Source: Mesorhizobium sp. NBSH29 (GTDB taxonomy: Bacteria > Pseudomonadota > Alphaproteobacteria > Rhizobiales > Rhizobiaceae). From it: a stretch of 64,000 bases of DNA. The stretch spans positions 2,800,501 to 2,864,500 of the forward strand of contig NZ_CP045492.1 in assembly GCF_015500055.1 (NCBI RefSeq). The letters are read 5' to 3'. Position numbers and translations under genes: made by a program. This document shows positions 9,002 through 18,018 of the stretch, one piece after another. Position 1 is the first letter of the stretch. Each line of letters starts with the position of its first letter. The notes beneath the pieces were generated by a model, which worked only from the letters and a program-made list of their open reading frames with translations, did not search any database and was not told the DNA's origin.

Positions 9002-10111
9002 CTATATAGCCTTGCCCGCCAGTCCGTGGGCCCGCGCCCCGTGGAACGCAGTGACAAGGCGCGATGCCAGCAACTTCAGCGCACGCTGCATCGGGCTTTC
9101 CGCATATCTCCACACGCCGAAGGCGCCAATCAGCATGACGCCAGTCGTGGCAGCCGCTGCCGGCCAGCGCCCGACCATTGGCGCAAGCGCGTCAATGGCG
9201 AGATAGCCAATGTTCTGGTGCAGCAGATAGAGTGGATAGGTGAGCGCACCCGCGGCGAATACAAACTCTGATGGCGGCACGAGCGAGGGAAACCGCAATG
9301 CGCCAAACATCAGGCAGAACATGGTGACGTTCGCGGCGATCAACCCGGCTACAGGTACGGCGACGCCGTAGTGGGCTGCCATCCAGTCCTGCGCCACCTG
9401 CATGGTTGCGCAGCCGATCGCAAAAGCAGCAAAAAGAAGAAGCAGTGTTTCGGTCGAGCGCCCTCTGGTGGCAAGATGATGCATCAGCATGCCGCTGGCA
9501 AACCAGGGCGCAAATTCGGTCAGGAAGAGAATGCGCAAGGCTCCGCTTTCCATCGCAAACTCGTTGACACAAGTCAGCGCCAGCCACCCGACTACCAGTT
9601 CCAGTTTTAAACGCGTGTAGGCTCCCGTGATCAGCGCCAAAGTGATCCAGCCATAGAAGATAAGCTCCAGCATGATCGACCAATAGACGCCGTCCATAAA
9701 GCTGTGTCCGAAAACCGGTGCGAAGAAGGAAAGATTGGCCACGTACTGGCCAAGGCTGGTTGAGAACAGCGGTGATGCGACCGCCGCCAACACCAGGAAA
9801 GTGAGCGTCACGCAGACAAAATAGCCCGGAACCAACCGCACGACGCGGGCTATTGCAAAATCGTACCAGGTGCGCCCCTCGGCCGACCAGGCAATGACGA
9901 AGCCGCTGATCAGGAAGAACAGGTTGACTCCGAGATAGCCGTAAATGGCAGCACCTTCAATTTCAGGAAATCGGGTCTCCAGAAAAGCTGGCTCGCCGGC
10001 TGCGCCGCGAAACAGATAGTGGAAAAGCACCACCGACAGCGCCGCGACCAACCGCAGGATATCAAGGGTGGGCAGACGTGTGCGCGCGCCGCAGGCCAGT
10101 CCTGCACCCAT
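9002..10111 (-). CDS. Membrane acyltransferase, OafA/YrhL (acyltransferase 3) family
   Basis: Integral membrane O-acyltransferase of about 369 residues, the usual length for the family. The signature LDILRLVAALSVVLFHYLF, with the conserved Arg and His, is near residue 17, GYLGVNLFFLISGFVIA is near residue 58, and about ten hydrophobic segments follow. Such enzymes add acetyl or other acyl groups to surface or exported glycans. No glycan operon lies next to it, though a glycosyltransferase is 1 kb away. The start could also be slightly downstream, since the first dozen residues are not conserved. Confidence 0.85.
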   Translation of the reverse strand: MGAGLACGARTRLPTLDILRLVAALSVVLFHYLFRGAAGEPAFLETRFPEIEGAAIYGYLGVNLFFLISGFVIAWSAEGRTWYDFAIARVVRLVPGYFVCVTLTFLVLAAVASPLFSTSLGQYVANLSFFAPVFGHSFMDGVYWSIMLELIFYGWITLALITGAYTRLKLELVVGWLALTCVNEFAMESGALRILFLTEFAPWFASGMLMHHLATRGRSTETLLLLFAAFAIGCATMQVAQDWMAAHYGVAVPVAGLIAANVTMFCLMFGALRFPSLVPPSEFVFAAGALTYPLYLLHQNIGYLAIDALAPMVGRWPAAAATTGVMLIGAFGVWRYAESPMQRALKLLASRLVTAFHGARAHGLAGKAI

Positions 10112-10298
10112 TTCCAGTTTCCCCGTTAACGATTTCGTAACCTTGAGGAAAGTGCAGGCAAACGGTGTGGCGCGCTAGCGCGAACTCATAATGTGGTAAA
10201 TTGTCGGCCCGGATCTCGACTGAGCTGTGAGCTGTCTTTCACATCCAGCGTGCGGGTTGCGGGCCGCATGTAGCAAGCGGCCCGGTCAGCCTTCCCAC

Positions 10299-10946
10299 TC
10301 AAAAAGCTGTACTGAGGTACGGCCATACTTCGACCATTCCGCGATAAATCATGTCGACAGCAACGTAGAGAATGATGAGCAGGCCGACATAGGCGATCCA
10401 GCGATGACGTTGCAACAGCCGGGCAATGAAGGTCGCGGCAAGACCCATCAGGGCGATCGACAACACCAATCCGATAACCAGCACGGTGAAATGGTCACGC
10501 GCAGCCCCAGCCACTGCCAGCACGTTGTCCAGCGACATTGACACATCTGCGATGACAATCTGCATCGCTGCTTGCGCCAACGTTTTGCGGGGTTTTCCGG
10601 ACGCCTGAATGGTTCCGTCAGCGCCACTTAACGCGTCAGCCGCCTCTTCTTCGTCAGCGTGCGAGGTGCGCAGTTCGCGCCACATCTTCCAGCACACCCA
10701 AAGCAGCAGGATACCGCCGACCAGAAGCAGGCCAAGAATCGCCAGAAGCTGCACGGTGATGGCGGCAAAAAAGATGCGCAGCACTGTCGCTGCAATGACG
10801 CCGATCAGGATCGCCTTCTTGCGCTGTTCTGCCGGCAGACCCGCGGCAGCAAGGCCGATTACAATCGCATTATCACCAGCCAAAACCAGATCTATGGCGA
10901 TAACCTGCATGAGTGCGGAAAAGCCCGCAGCCGTGAAAACTTCCAT
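10299..10946 (-). CDS. TerC-family membrane protein, YjbE type
   Basis: Membrane protein of 215 residues with the two hallmark TerC acidic motifs: IDLVLAGDNAIVIGLAAAG near residue 18 and ADVSMSLDNVLAVAGAA near residue 133. Hydrophobic segments surround a charged central loop (about residues 93-120). TerC/YjbE proteins are linked to manganese or other metal export. In several bacteria they are controlled by the yybP-ykoY manganese riboswitch, but I could not find its conserved core in the leader here. Confidence 0.88.
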   Translation of the reverse strand: MEVFTAAGFSALMQVIAIDLVLAGDNAIVIGLAAAGLPAEQRKKAILIGVIAATVLRIFFAAITVQLLAILGLLLVGGILLLWVCWKMWRELRTSHADEEEAADALSGADGTIQASGKPRKTLAQAAMQIVIADVSMSLDNVLAVAGAARDHFTVLVIGLVLSIALMGLAATFIARLLQRHRWIAYVGLLIILYVAVDMIYRGMVEVWPYLSTAF

Positions 10947-11111
10947 TCGCGGTCGACCCTTCTGGCTGGAATGTATTCGCCCGCCCTAGCGTGTCGAAGA
11001 ACGGGACGCAAGGGAAATGGGCTCATGCCACAAAGCACGCATTTTGGGCTAACGAAGTCGTCTCGGGTTGGTTCCGCAAGGCGCACGCAGGGTGACTGCT
11101 GCCCACGCAGG

Positions 11112-11948
11112 CTATTTATAAACCCGCCCCTCCGCCAGTCCGTGATGCAGGAAATGCCAGCGTGGATTGACACCCGCCAGGCGCACATCCTCGTGCAGTG
11201 CGAGATAGACGTCATCGTCGAAATCGCGCGGCAGGCGTTGGGCGATATGGTGCCACGTCATCACTGGATTGTCGGCAATGGTACCCGGAAGAAGCGTAAT
11301 CGGCAGTTTGTATTTCCACGCTGTATAATTGAACGATATCTGGTCGCGCTTGGAAAAGCGCAGCACCTCTTCATGCCATGCGTCCATGGTGGCCGATACC
11401 AAATGATCGTTGTGGCGTCGCAAAATGAACCCCATCGAATTGAGGCCGTAATGGGCCGGATAACTTTGCCGGCGGTAGTGTTCAATCTGCGGAAGCACGC
11501 ATTCGCGCGTGTCGTAAGCGGCAGCAAGCACCGCATCAGCCTCGTCATAAATGCAATCGCGGAGCTCATGCCTGAATGCGCCAAGCCTTACCTCCGACCC
11601 GAGATAAAGATCGAATAGCTCGGCGACGCCCAGTTTTAACTCTATCGTGTTGTCGAGATAGAGGCTTTCAGCGTGGTCAGGAAATGCCAGATGCGGACGA
11701 TGCTTGAAGCTTTTGGAGCGCCGGTGCGGATCAAGCGCTGAGGGCGGCGCCTGGATGATTTTCCACTGTGTTGAATTTAGGTGCGGATCATCGGTGAAGC
11801 AGAAAAAATCGATGCCCGGGGATCTTTGCATCGGAAAATTGGACAGCTTTTCAGAATGCCCAAACATGCAGGTATAGACAACACGCCGTGGTTTACGGAC
11901 ATAAGACAACTTCAGAAGGCTTTGCTTCAGTCTTCCGGCCAGTGACAT
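11112..11948 (-). CDS. Glycosyltransferase-like protein, DUF616 (TOD1/MUCI70) type
   Basis: Predicted cytoplasmic protein of about 278 residues. The DUF616-type features are VVYTCMFGHSEKL near residue 22, FFCFTDDP near residue 43, RRSKSFKHRPHLAFPD, and SLYLDNTIELK in place of the usual YLDgn metal-binding segment. The last 35 residues form a separate motif, YLALHEDVRLAGVNPRWHFL then HGLAEGR, which recurs at the ends of many rhizobial glycan proteins. I start at ATG 11948 because residues before it in the longer frame are not family-like; the ribosome site there is weak. The acceptor is unknown, perhaps a surface polysaccharide. Confidence 0.75.
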   Translation of the reverse strand: MSLAGRLKQSLLKLSYVRKPRRVVYTCMFGHSEKLSNFPMQRSPGIDFFCFTDDPHLNSTQWKIIQAPPSALDPHRRSKSFKHRPHLAFPDHAESLYLDNTIELKLGVAELFDLYLGSEVRLGAFRHELRDCIYDEADAVLAAAYDTRECVLPQIEHYRRQSYPAHYGLNSMGFILRRHNDHLVSATMDAWHEEVLRFSKRDQISFNYTAWKYKLPITLLPGTIADNPVMTWHHIAQRLPRDFDDDVYLALHEDVRLAGVNPRWHFLHHGLAEGRVYK

Positions 11949-12149
11949 CGCGGCACCCAGGTTGCCTATACCCAGATATTTTGGCGCGGAATGACAGCCG
12001 CCGCAAGAGTGTGGCACGGGCATGTTCAACCGCTGGTGCCTCCCGCGCCATTTTTTGATGCACCCGACGTGTTGCTGATGGCGCATGCTCAACCGTTAGA
12101 GAACTCCAGGATGTTTGGGGATCTGAGGAGGTCCTGAACCGTAATGCTG

Positions 12150-12590
12150 TCAGCCGATCAGCCCCAGCGTGATGAGCGCAAGCGCGATGTAGCGACCAGC
12201 CTTGGCAATCGTCACCAGCAGCAAAAAGCTCCAGAACGGCTCGCGCAGGACGCCGGCAGCGACAGTCAGCGCATCGCCAACGAGCGGTGCCCAGCTAAGC
12301 AGAAGGCTCCAGCGGCCCCAATTGCGGTACCAGCCGGTGGCGCGCTCCAGCGCCCGGTCGCTGACAGGAAACCAATTCCGCCTGCGATATTGCTCGACAA
12401 AGCGGCCAAGCATCCAGTTGGTGACCGAGCCCAGCACATTACCCGCAGTCGCCACCACCACAAGCACCACAGGCGAATGAGCGCCAAGTGCCAACAGTCC
12501 CACCAACGCCGCCTCCGACTGCGCAGGCAGGATGGTTGCGGCAACAAACGCGACGGCGAAGAGGCCGATAAGGGGGAGGAGGGTTTCCAA
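12150..12590 (-). CDS. YqaA-family small membrane protein (VTT/DedA-like)
   Basis: Membrane protein of 146 residues. It opens with LLPLIGLFAVAFVAATILPAQSE, the YqaA version of the DedA/SNARE-associated motif, and carries NWMLGRF in the middle and a glycine-rich SWAPLVGDALTVAAG. Four or five hydrophobic segments are visible. DedA relatives act in lipid transport across membranes; the role of YqaA itself is not settled. It stands alone, with 441 bases of gene-free DNA upstream. Confidence 0.85.
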   Translation of the reverse strand: METLLPLIGLFAVAFVAATILPAQSEAALVGLLALGAHSPVVLVVVATAGNVLGSVTNWMLGRFVEQYRRRNWFPVSDRALERATGWYRNWGRWSLLLSWAPLVGDALTVAAGVLREPFWSFLLLVTIAKAGRYIALALITLGLIG

Positions 12591-13031
12591 ACGTTAGCTC
12601 ACATTGGGAGGCTTGATGACATCGCTTCACGATTCGTAGTTTGACGGCCGCTACCGGTCTTGTGGATCCCCAATCCCCACAAACGACCAACAGGAGCGGT
12701 CAGTGACAGGCATCCCTATCAAAGTATGGGCGTTGCGCTAGTGAGAAGCTGGCCGGATCGTTGATCTTGCGATTTCACTGATTGCCGCGCTGGTGGATGT
12801 AGGTGCGCAATTGCGTCACGGGATCAGCCATGCTGGCAAAACCGCTATTCATAACCATCGGCCATAAATGATCACCAATTTCTCACGTGGCCGGCCATAA
12901 AGACAAGGTCTACTGGACAATCAATTCCGGATTGGTTTAGCGAAACACCCGTGGCAAGTATTTGATCGAGATTGATTTCGAAAGCAGCGCTCACTAAACC
13001 TCGCGCAGTTCACGCCACCAGCAGGAACATT
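12591..13031. other. Gene-poor region before the FAH-family hydrolase
   Basis: About 440 bases with no convincing gene. CGGCCATAAA occurs twice, about 30 bases apart (around 12863 and 12892). On the minus strand a tiny frame at 12775-12831 (18 codons, starting MADPVTQLRTYIHQRG) resembles the beginning of a bacterial protein and then stops. It could be the remnant of a regulator, but the evidence is weak. No RNA gene seen. Confidence 0.4.
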
Positions 13032-13715
13032 ATGCCGAACCTCGTCATACCCGCTCCGAACGTTCACACGATCCCCACCAGCGATGGAGGGGCGTTCCCC
13101 GTCCGGCGCGTCTACTGTATCGGACGTAATTTCGCGGCCCATGCCGTCGAGATGGGTCACGACCCTGACCGTGAGCCGCCATTCTTCTTCCAAAAAAATC
13201 CAAACAACCTCGATGCATCAGGGGAGTTTCCCTATCCGCCGCACAGCACAGATGTGCACCACGAGGTGGAGATGCTCGTCGCGCTTAAGTCGGGTGGAAC
13301 AAAGATTTCGCTGGAATCGGCGTTGGATCACGTCTGGGGTTACGCAGTCTGCCTGGACATGACCCGCCGGGATCTGCAGGGCGAAGCCAAGAAGATGGGC
13401 CGCCCTTGGGAGATCGGCAAAGCGTTTGAAAGGTCGGGCCCAGTAGGTCCGCTGCATCCGGCTTCTGAAATCGGCCACCCATCCAATGGTCGTGTCGAAC
13501 TGAAGGTGAATGGCGACCTGCGCCAGGAGGGCGACCTCAACCAGATGATCTGGAAAGTGCCCGAAATGATCGCTTACCTCTCAGAATATTTTGAACTCAA
13601 GGCCGGCGACGTCATAATGGCCGGAACGCCGTCAGGCGTGAATGCAATCGTTCGGGGCGATCTGATGGAGGCAAGCATAGCGGGTGTCAGCTCGCTGTCG
13701 GTCACAGTCATATAA
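13032..13715 (+). CDS. Fumarylacetoacetate hydrolase family protein
   Basis: Cytosolic hydrolase of 227 residues, the length of the short FAH-domain enzymes (fumarylpyruvate, maleylpyruvate or acylpyruvate hydrolases). RVYCIGRNFAAHA begins the domain. The metal ligands are in HHEVEMLVAL near residue 76 (two Glu) and the Asp of VCLDMTRRDLQ, and MAGTPSGV is near the end. ATG 13032 is preceded by AGGA and removes a non-homologous extension. It is monocistronic, so the aromatic pathway it serves cannot be read from context; NagK-like fumarylpyruvate hydrolase is a reasonable guess. Confidence 0.88.
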   Translation: MPNLVIPAPNVHTIPTSDGGAFPVRRVYCIGRNFAAHAVEMGHDPDREPPFFFQKNPNNLDASGEFPYPPHSTDVHHEVEMLVALKSGGTKISLESALDHVWGYAVCLDMTRRDLQGEAKKMGRPWEIGKAFERSGPVGPLHPASEIGHPSNGRVELKVNGDLRQEGDLNQMIWKVPEMIAYLSEYFELKAGDVIMAGTPSGVNAIVRGDLMEASIAGVSSLSVTVI

Positions 13716-13841
13716 ATTCACACCAGATGCCTTGGTCACATCCCCAACCGCGAATGTGATCAAATTGCCAATATTTCAGCATCGGTGCCACAGCTCTTTG
13801 CGGCCATTAATCGGTTAACAAGTTCCCATGGGACCCGCGCC

Positions 13842-14484
13842 ATGCTGGAGACAACGAAAACTGCCAACTACCGCGAAAATTGCGCCAACTGTCGTGGCCC
13901 GCTCGAATATGAGGCGATTGCCAATCGTAATCGATTCTGTTGCGGTGAATGCCGCGATGTATTGCAGGCGTATCGCGATGTATCACTACGCGGCATCCGA
14001 GGCGGCAAAGTGGATCTATCTGGTCGCGGCTAAGTTAGATGCACCGGGGCGCGCATGCGAGTGGTGGTCCGGCACATCATATCGAGCAGCCCGACCTGCC
14101 ACGGATACGCGCTGTCCAGAGCACGTGGCAAAGCTTCGCGAGCAAAGGGCCGGACGTGCGATTCCGAATCGCGAATGCAAGAGCCCGGAATGCTCCAACA
14201 CTTTCCACCCCCGAAACCGCAGCGTCGAATATTGGTGTGGAAAATGTCACCGCGATCATCAGGCCGTCGTCCTAGGTATGGACATGTGCGCAAATCCCGC
14301 CTGCGGGAAACTGTTTGATAAACGCTTCGCCTTCGAGAAATATTGCGAAGCCAAGTGCCGTCGAGAAATGGAACATGTTCGACTGCTGCCCGGGATGCGT
14401 TGCGCATGGTGTGGTGAGCTATTCTCTCCGCTGAAAATCAGCAGCAAGTTTGTAGCCGATGCCATGCCAGCCGGGCACGAGTAG
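13842..14484 (+). pseudogene. Zinc-ribbon repeat protein split by a frameshift
   Basis: Two reading frames, one shifted by a single base, carry copies of one cysteine pattern. The first frame (ATG 13842 to stop 14033) has CANC, then FCCGEC. The second (open to 14484) has ECKSPEC then YWCGKC, MCANPAC then YCEAKC, and a final CAWC. The pattern C-x2-4-C, about 15 residues, C-x2-3-C recurs four times, so this looks like a single gene of about 210 codons with a one-base shift somewhere in 13960-14120. A restart at a GTG in the second frame is possible. I do not recognise a named family; similar treble-clef or zinc-ribbon proteins occur in phages and islands. Confidence 0.5.
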
Positions 14485-14514
14485 GAAAGGCCGGCGCTTT
14501 TCGGCCCGAGGAAA

Positions 14515-14958
14515 TCAGCTAGATTCCCTTGGTCGCTGATCGTTCTGTTCGAGCAGATATGTTCGATACCATTCCTCAAACTCGATCATTTCTCCAGTAA
14601 TCTCAGAAAGTGGAAGCTTTCTCATGGCACGAAAAATGTAAAATGGGGTATTTTCAAGGGTAAACTCAAAAGAATTTGACCAATACTCGGTGCGATGTTT
14701 CAACCAGTTTCGCTCAATATTGACAGCGTTAATCCAGAAGGAGCGCCCCAGTTCGGTGACGGCCATTTCGTCACGTAATAGCGTCGTTGTAACCTCTATC
14801 GTTGGATCGCCCGGCAGCATGTCTTCGGCTGCCCCCGCCAATGTTATTGCCGCATCGTAGTCACCGGACAAAAGGGCTCCGATTGCAAATTGCACCTGTC
14901 GAGCAGCGGCCTTTTCTTTTGTCAAGATAAGAGCCCGATCGAGTGGTTCAAATTTCAT
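14515..14958 (-). CDS. Uncharacterised protein, possibly HEPN-like helical
   Basis: Hypothetical cytoplasmic protein of 147 residues, rich in predicted helix. Residues 14-45 (KEKAAARQVQFAIGALL then GDYDAAITLAGAAEDML) and the later ERNWLKH recall a widespread small family in which a paired helix precedes N-x-x-KH, but the match is loose and no function follows from it. The gene is less GC-rich than its neighbours. It lies between the broken zinc-ribbon gene and tRNA-Ser, in a stretch that may be an old insertion. Confidence 0.6.
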   Translation of the reverse strand: MKFEPLDRALILTKEKAAARQVQFAIGALLSGDYDAAITLAGAAEDMLPGDPTIEVTTTLLRDEMAVTELGRSFWINAVNIERNWLKHRTEYWSNSFEFTLENTPFYIFRAMRKLPLSEITGEMIEFEEWYRTYLLEQNDQRPRESS

Positions 14959-15022
14959 TGCCGGGCATCCGTTATGGCACTCTCAAATATTTTACTTTAA
15001 CCCATTGTCTTTATTATAATTC

Positions 15023-15112
15023 TGGCGGAGGGAGTGGGATTCGAACCCACGGAGGACTTGCATCCTCGCCGGTTTTCAAGACCGGTGCCTTAAACCGCTC
15101 GGCCATCCCTCC
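15023..15112 (-). tRNA. tRNA-Ser (anticodon TGA)
   Basis: A 90-base serine tRNA with encoded CCA. The acceptor stem is GGAGGGA/TCCCTCC, the anticodon stem CCGGT/ACCGG encloses CTTGAAA (anticodon TGA), a long variable arm follows (GAGGATGCAAGTCCTC), and the T arm is GTGGGTTCGAATCCCAC. The long variable arm and the TGA anticodon both point to serine, reading UCA and related codons. Confidence 0.97.
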
Positions 15113-15121
15113 AGCGCCTGC

Positions 15122-15150
15122 TCTATGCTTGAAGCCGTGAGGATTTTCAA
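15122..15150 (-). promoter_or_regulatory. Candidate promoter of tRNA-Ser
   Basis: On the minus strand TTGAAA (15145-15150) and CATAGA (15122-15127) are separated by 17 bases. Initiation about seven bases on would fall just before the tRNA 5' end at 15112. The -10 element is imperfect. Confidence 0.4.
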
Positions 15151-15368
15151 GTCGGGTCGGGCAGGGGGGAGTGAAATCAGCGTCCGGTAATGTGGCGACC
15201 ATTCAAAAGGCCATAATCTTGCCCGGTTCGCGCCATAGTCGCTTAACTGGCTTGTAAGCAATTCCAGTGCATGAAGAGTGCTGGAAATGTTCGATCCGGG
15301 TTCGCATTTTGGGGATGCACGGTTCGAAAGCTTTAGTGACTACACCGAGTACCGGGGGCCTTTCACGT

Positions 15369-16595
15369 ATGACCTTGTCGCAGCGCCGCTTTGTTCCACG
15401 CGCAACGAGCGCCGTGATTCTGGCGGTGGCGTCAGCGTTTCTGGCCAGTTGCGCCGCGCCGCAGCCCAAGGCGATGGTTCGGGTAAAGAAGACCGAGACG
15501 CGCTCCAAGGAATACTTTGCCGAATCCGCCTATGGCGTCAAAGCCAGCCCGCGCGTCACGAACCAGCGCTCGCGCCTGCCGCGCGGCGGTGGCCGCGACC
15601 AGACCGGCAAACCCTATAAGGTGGCTGGCAAATGGTACTATCCCAAGGAAGAAAAGAATTATCGCAAGATGGGTGCTGCCTCCTGGTATGGCGATGCCTT
15701 TCATGGCCGGCTGACCGCCAATGGCGAGATCTACGACATGACACATCTGACGGCAGCGCACCCAACGATGCCGCTGCCAAGCTATGCGCGGGTGACCAAT
15801 ACCAAAAACGGGAATTCGGTGATCGTGCGTGTCAACGACCGCGGACCTTATGCCCATGACCGCGTGATTGACCTGTCCCGACGGGCCGCCGAACTTTTGG
15901 ATTACACGCATGCCGGCACCGCCAAGGTCGAAGTCGAATATGTCGGTCGTGCACCGCTGGATGGCCGCGACGAGCAGTTTTTGATGGCCTCTTACAATCC
16001 GGGCAACCGTGCGACAGATCCATCTGTCGGGATGCCTACAGGGGTTATGATTGCCATGAATGGCCCAACCCCGAGCCTCGGAGTTTCTGGTGAACCGCAG
16101 GCCCGAGCTTTCCCGGGTACGCTTTCTGACCAAGCGCCGGTTCCCGCATTCGCGCCAGCCAACGCTGCAAACGACATCGGTCTTCCATCGCTTGGCCCGG
16201 TCGCGCCCGAGCGGCCGGTCGAGACGCTCGGTGCACCGCCGCAACAGCTTGCGCTCGCTACAATGTCTTACGCAGATGAGGGTGTTGGGCGCGCAGCCAG
16301 CGCCTTCTCTGCCTTCGCGTCACCACCGGAAAACACCGATTGGAAGAAGCGAGCCTCTGTTGCTGTCTCTTTCGAGCCCTACGTGGCGGCTGGCACTTTT
16401 GCCAACCAGAGCGAGGCGCTTGCCATCCAGCGTTTTCTGGTCGGTCAGGCGCGTGTGACAATTGAAAAATCTCGCGAGGGCGGGGCCGACTGGTTCACCG
16501 TCAGTGTGTATCCTGACGGGCATTTAGGCCTTGACGCGTTGCTGCAAACAGCTTGGGCCCACGGCGCGCCGGATGCCATTGTGGTGCGCGACTAA
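15369..16595 (+). CDS. rlpA: RlpA-like septal ring lytic transglycosylase lipoprotein
   Basis: Envelope lipoprotein of about 408 residues. A signal sequence ends in the lipobox LASC near residue 27. The double-psi beta-barrel domain (about residues 100-195) has GAASWYGDAFHGRLTANGE and VRVNDRGPYAHDRVIDLS, matching RlpA, which cleaves denuded glycan strands at the septum. The C-terminal SPOR-like domain (about 335-408: YVAAGTFANQSEALAIQ) would bind denuded peptidoglycan. The frame is open further upstream, but ATG 15369 gives a normal lipoprotein signal. A D,D-carboxypeptidase gene follows, so two wall enzymes are adjacent. Confidence 0.9.
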   Translation: MTLSQRRFVPRATSAVILAVASAFLASCAAPQPKAMVRVKKTETRSKEYFAESAYGVKASPRVTNQRSRLPRGGGRDQTGKPYKVAGKWYYPKEEKNYRKMGAASWYGDAFHGRLTANGEIYDMTHLTAAHPTMPLPSYARVTNTKNGNSVIVRVNDRGPYAHDRVIDLSRRAAELLDYTHAGTAKVEVEYVGRAPLDGRDEQFLMASYNPGNRATDPSVGMPTGVMIAMNGPTPSLGVSGEPQARAFPGTLSDQAPVPAFAPANAANDIGLPSLGPVAPERPVETLGAPPQQLALATMSYADEGVGRAASAFSAFASPPENTDWKKRASVAVSFEPYVAAGTFANQSEALAIQRFLVGQARVTIEKSREGGADWFTVSVYPDGHLGLDALLQTAWAHGAPDAIVVRD

Positions 16596-16650
16596 GCCCC
16601 ACGTTGATCCCTTGGCGTTTCAGCGGCTATCATGCCCCTGGTGAGGATGG

Positions 16651-17919
16651 ATGTCGGTGCTCATTGGTGCGACGGCACCGGTAAAAAGGGGAGGGGCCGC
16701 ATTCCGGACATTCTGGAAGGCGCTTCAGACATGTAAAGTGACAGAGTTTTCCGTATCATGTTACGCCCGCCGCACCGCATTGTTGGCGTTGTGCTTCATC
16801 GGGTCGGTTTTCGCCGTTGCACCGGCCAATGCCCAACTCTTCGAGACCAAAGCCGCCCAGGCCTTCATGGTCGATGCTGAAACCGGCACGGTGCTCTTTT
16901 CCAAAGATCCCGATGCGCTGATCCCGCCCGCATCGCTGGCAAAACTGATGACCATGGAAGTGGTCTTCAATGCAGTGCGTTCGGGCCGGCTGTCGCTCGA
17001 CGATGAATTTCCGGTCTCGGAAAACGCCTGGCGTACCGGCGGCGCCGCCTCAGGCGGCTCCACCATGTTTGCAAAACTCAAATCCTCGATCCGTCTTGAA
17101 GACCTGATCAAGGGCGTTGTCGTGCAGTCGGCCAATGATGGTTGCATCATCATCGCCGAGGCGATGGCCGGCACGGAAGAGAATTTCGCCACGCTGATGA
17201 CGGAGCGCGCGCGACAGCTTGGTATGACAAAATCAGTGTTCAAGAATTCGACCGGCCTGCCGGCCGAGGGCCAAGTGGTGACAATGCGCGAACTGGCCAT
17301 GCTTGCCGTTCGTATCTGGCGCGACTATCCCGAATTCTATAAATATTACAGCCTTCCCGATTTCACCTGGAACAAGATCACCCAGCGCAACCGCAACCCG
17401 CTGCTGTCGATGGATATCGGAGCCGACGGCATGAAGACCGGTTTCACCGAAGCGTCCGGCTACGCCATCGTCGGCTCAATCAACCGGGACAGCAAAAGGC
17501 TCTTTGCCGCCATGAGTGGCATGGCAACCGAGCGCGAACGTGCCGAGGAATCGCGAAAGATGCTCGAATGGGGCGTGCGTGCCTTCGAGAAGAAGGAGTT
17601 GTTTGCAGCCGGAGCGACAGTCGGCGAGGCAAAGCTCTACGGCGCGGAAAAAGCCGATCTGCCGCTGATGGCCAAAGGCCCGGTCGCCATTTTCGTGCCG
17701 ATCACCAACAAGGACAGGCTGGTCGCGCGCATTGTCTATCAGGGCCCGCTGGTGGCACCGGTGGAGGCCGGCACGCAGGTTGGATCGCTCAAAGTCTGGA
17801 TCGGTGACACGCTCAGCCAGGAAACACCGCTCTATGCAGCAGAAAGTGTCGGCAAAGGCAGTCTCAAACAACGCTCGTTCGATGCTGTCGAAGAATTGCT
17901 GGTCGGCTGGCTAAGGTAG
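16651..17919 (+). CDS. dacA: Penicillin-binding D-alanyl-D-alanine carboxypeptidase (PBP5/6 type)
   Basis: Periplasmic enzyme that removes the terminal D-Ala from peptidoglycan stem peptides. All three S11 active-site motifs are present: SLAK in PPASLAKLM, SAN in VVQSANDG, and KTG in DGMKTGFTEASG. A signal peptide (RRTALLALCFIGSVFAVAPANA) precedes the catalytic domain, and a C-terminal PBP5_C-like domain fills the last 100 residues, ending in an amphipathic stretch that may anchor it to the membrane. ATG 16651 has GAGG just upstream but gives an unusually long n-region; GTG 16738 would give a more typical signal. The symbol is by family (dacA/dacC/dacF not distinguished). Confidence 0.9.
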   Translation: MSVLIGATAPVKRGGAAFRTFWKALQTCKVTEFSVSCYARRTALLALCFIGSVFAVAPANAQLFETKAAQAFMVDAETGTVLFSKDPDALIPPASLAKLMTMEVVFNAVRSGRLSLDDEFPVSENAWRTGGAASGGSTMFAKLKSSIRLEDLIKGVVVQSANDGCIIIAEAMAGTEENFATLMTERARQLGMTKSVFKNSTGLPAEGQVVTMRELAMLAVRIWRDYPEFYKYYSLPDFTWNKITQRNRNPLLSMDIGADGMKTGFTEASGYAIVGSINRDSKRLFAAMSGMATERERAEESRKMLEWGVRAFEKKELFAAGATVGEAKLYGAEKADLPLMAKGPVAIFVPITNKDRLVARIVYQGPLVAPVEAGTQVGSLKVWIGDTLSQETPLYAAESVGKGSLKQRSFDAVEELLVGWLR

Positions 17920-18018
17920 ACTTCGCAGACCGCAAAAAACGGGGTGTGGAAATGCATGCGCCCGGCCTGTCGACGCCGGGTAGACCTTTGCCGCCGTTGC
18001 GCATAGGAAACGAGCGTC

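Noticed and set aside
10261-10283. GGGCCGC/GCGGCCC hairpin after the YjbE gene as a terminator.
   Set aside because: Seven-pair stem with a nine-base loop and no T-run on the relevant strand. Could be chance in GC-rich DNA.
10947-11111. A yybP-ykoY manganese riboswitch before the YjbE/TerC gene.
   Set aside because: The leader has a GGGCAGCAG-like stretch and some pairing, but I could not find the conserved loop cores in the right order. Not claimed; a covariance-model search would decide.
12921-13193. Minus-strand open frame of 90 codons over the FAH-family gene.
   Set aside because: It is the antisense of conserved FAH coding sequence and has no ribosome site; cysteine and charge pattern look random.
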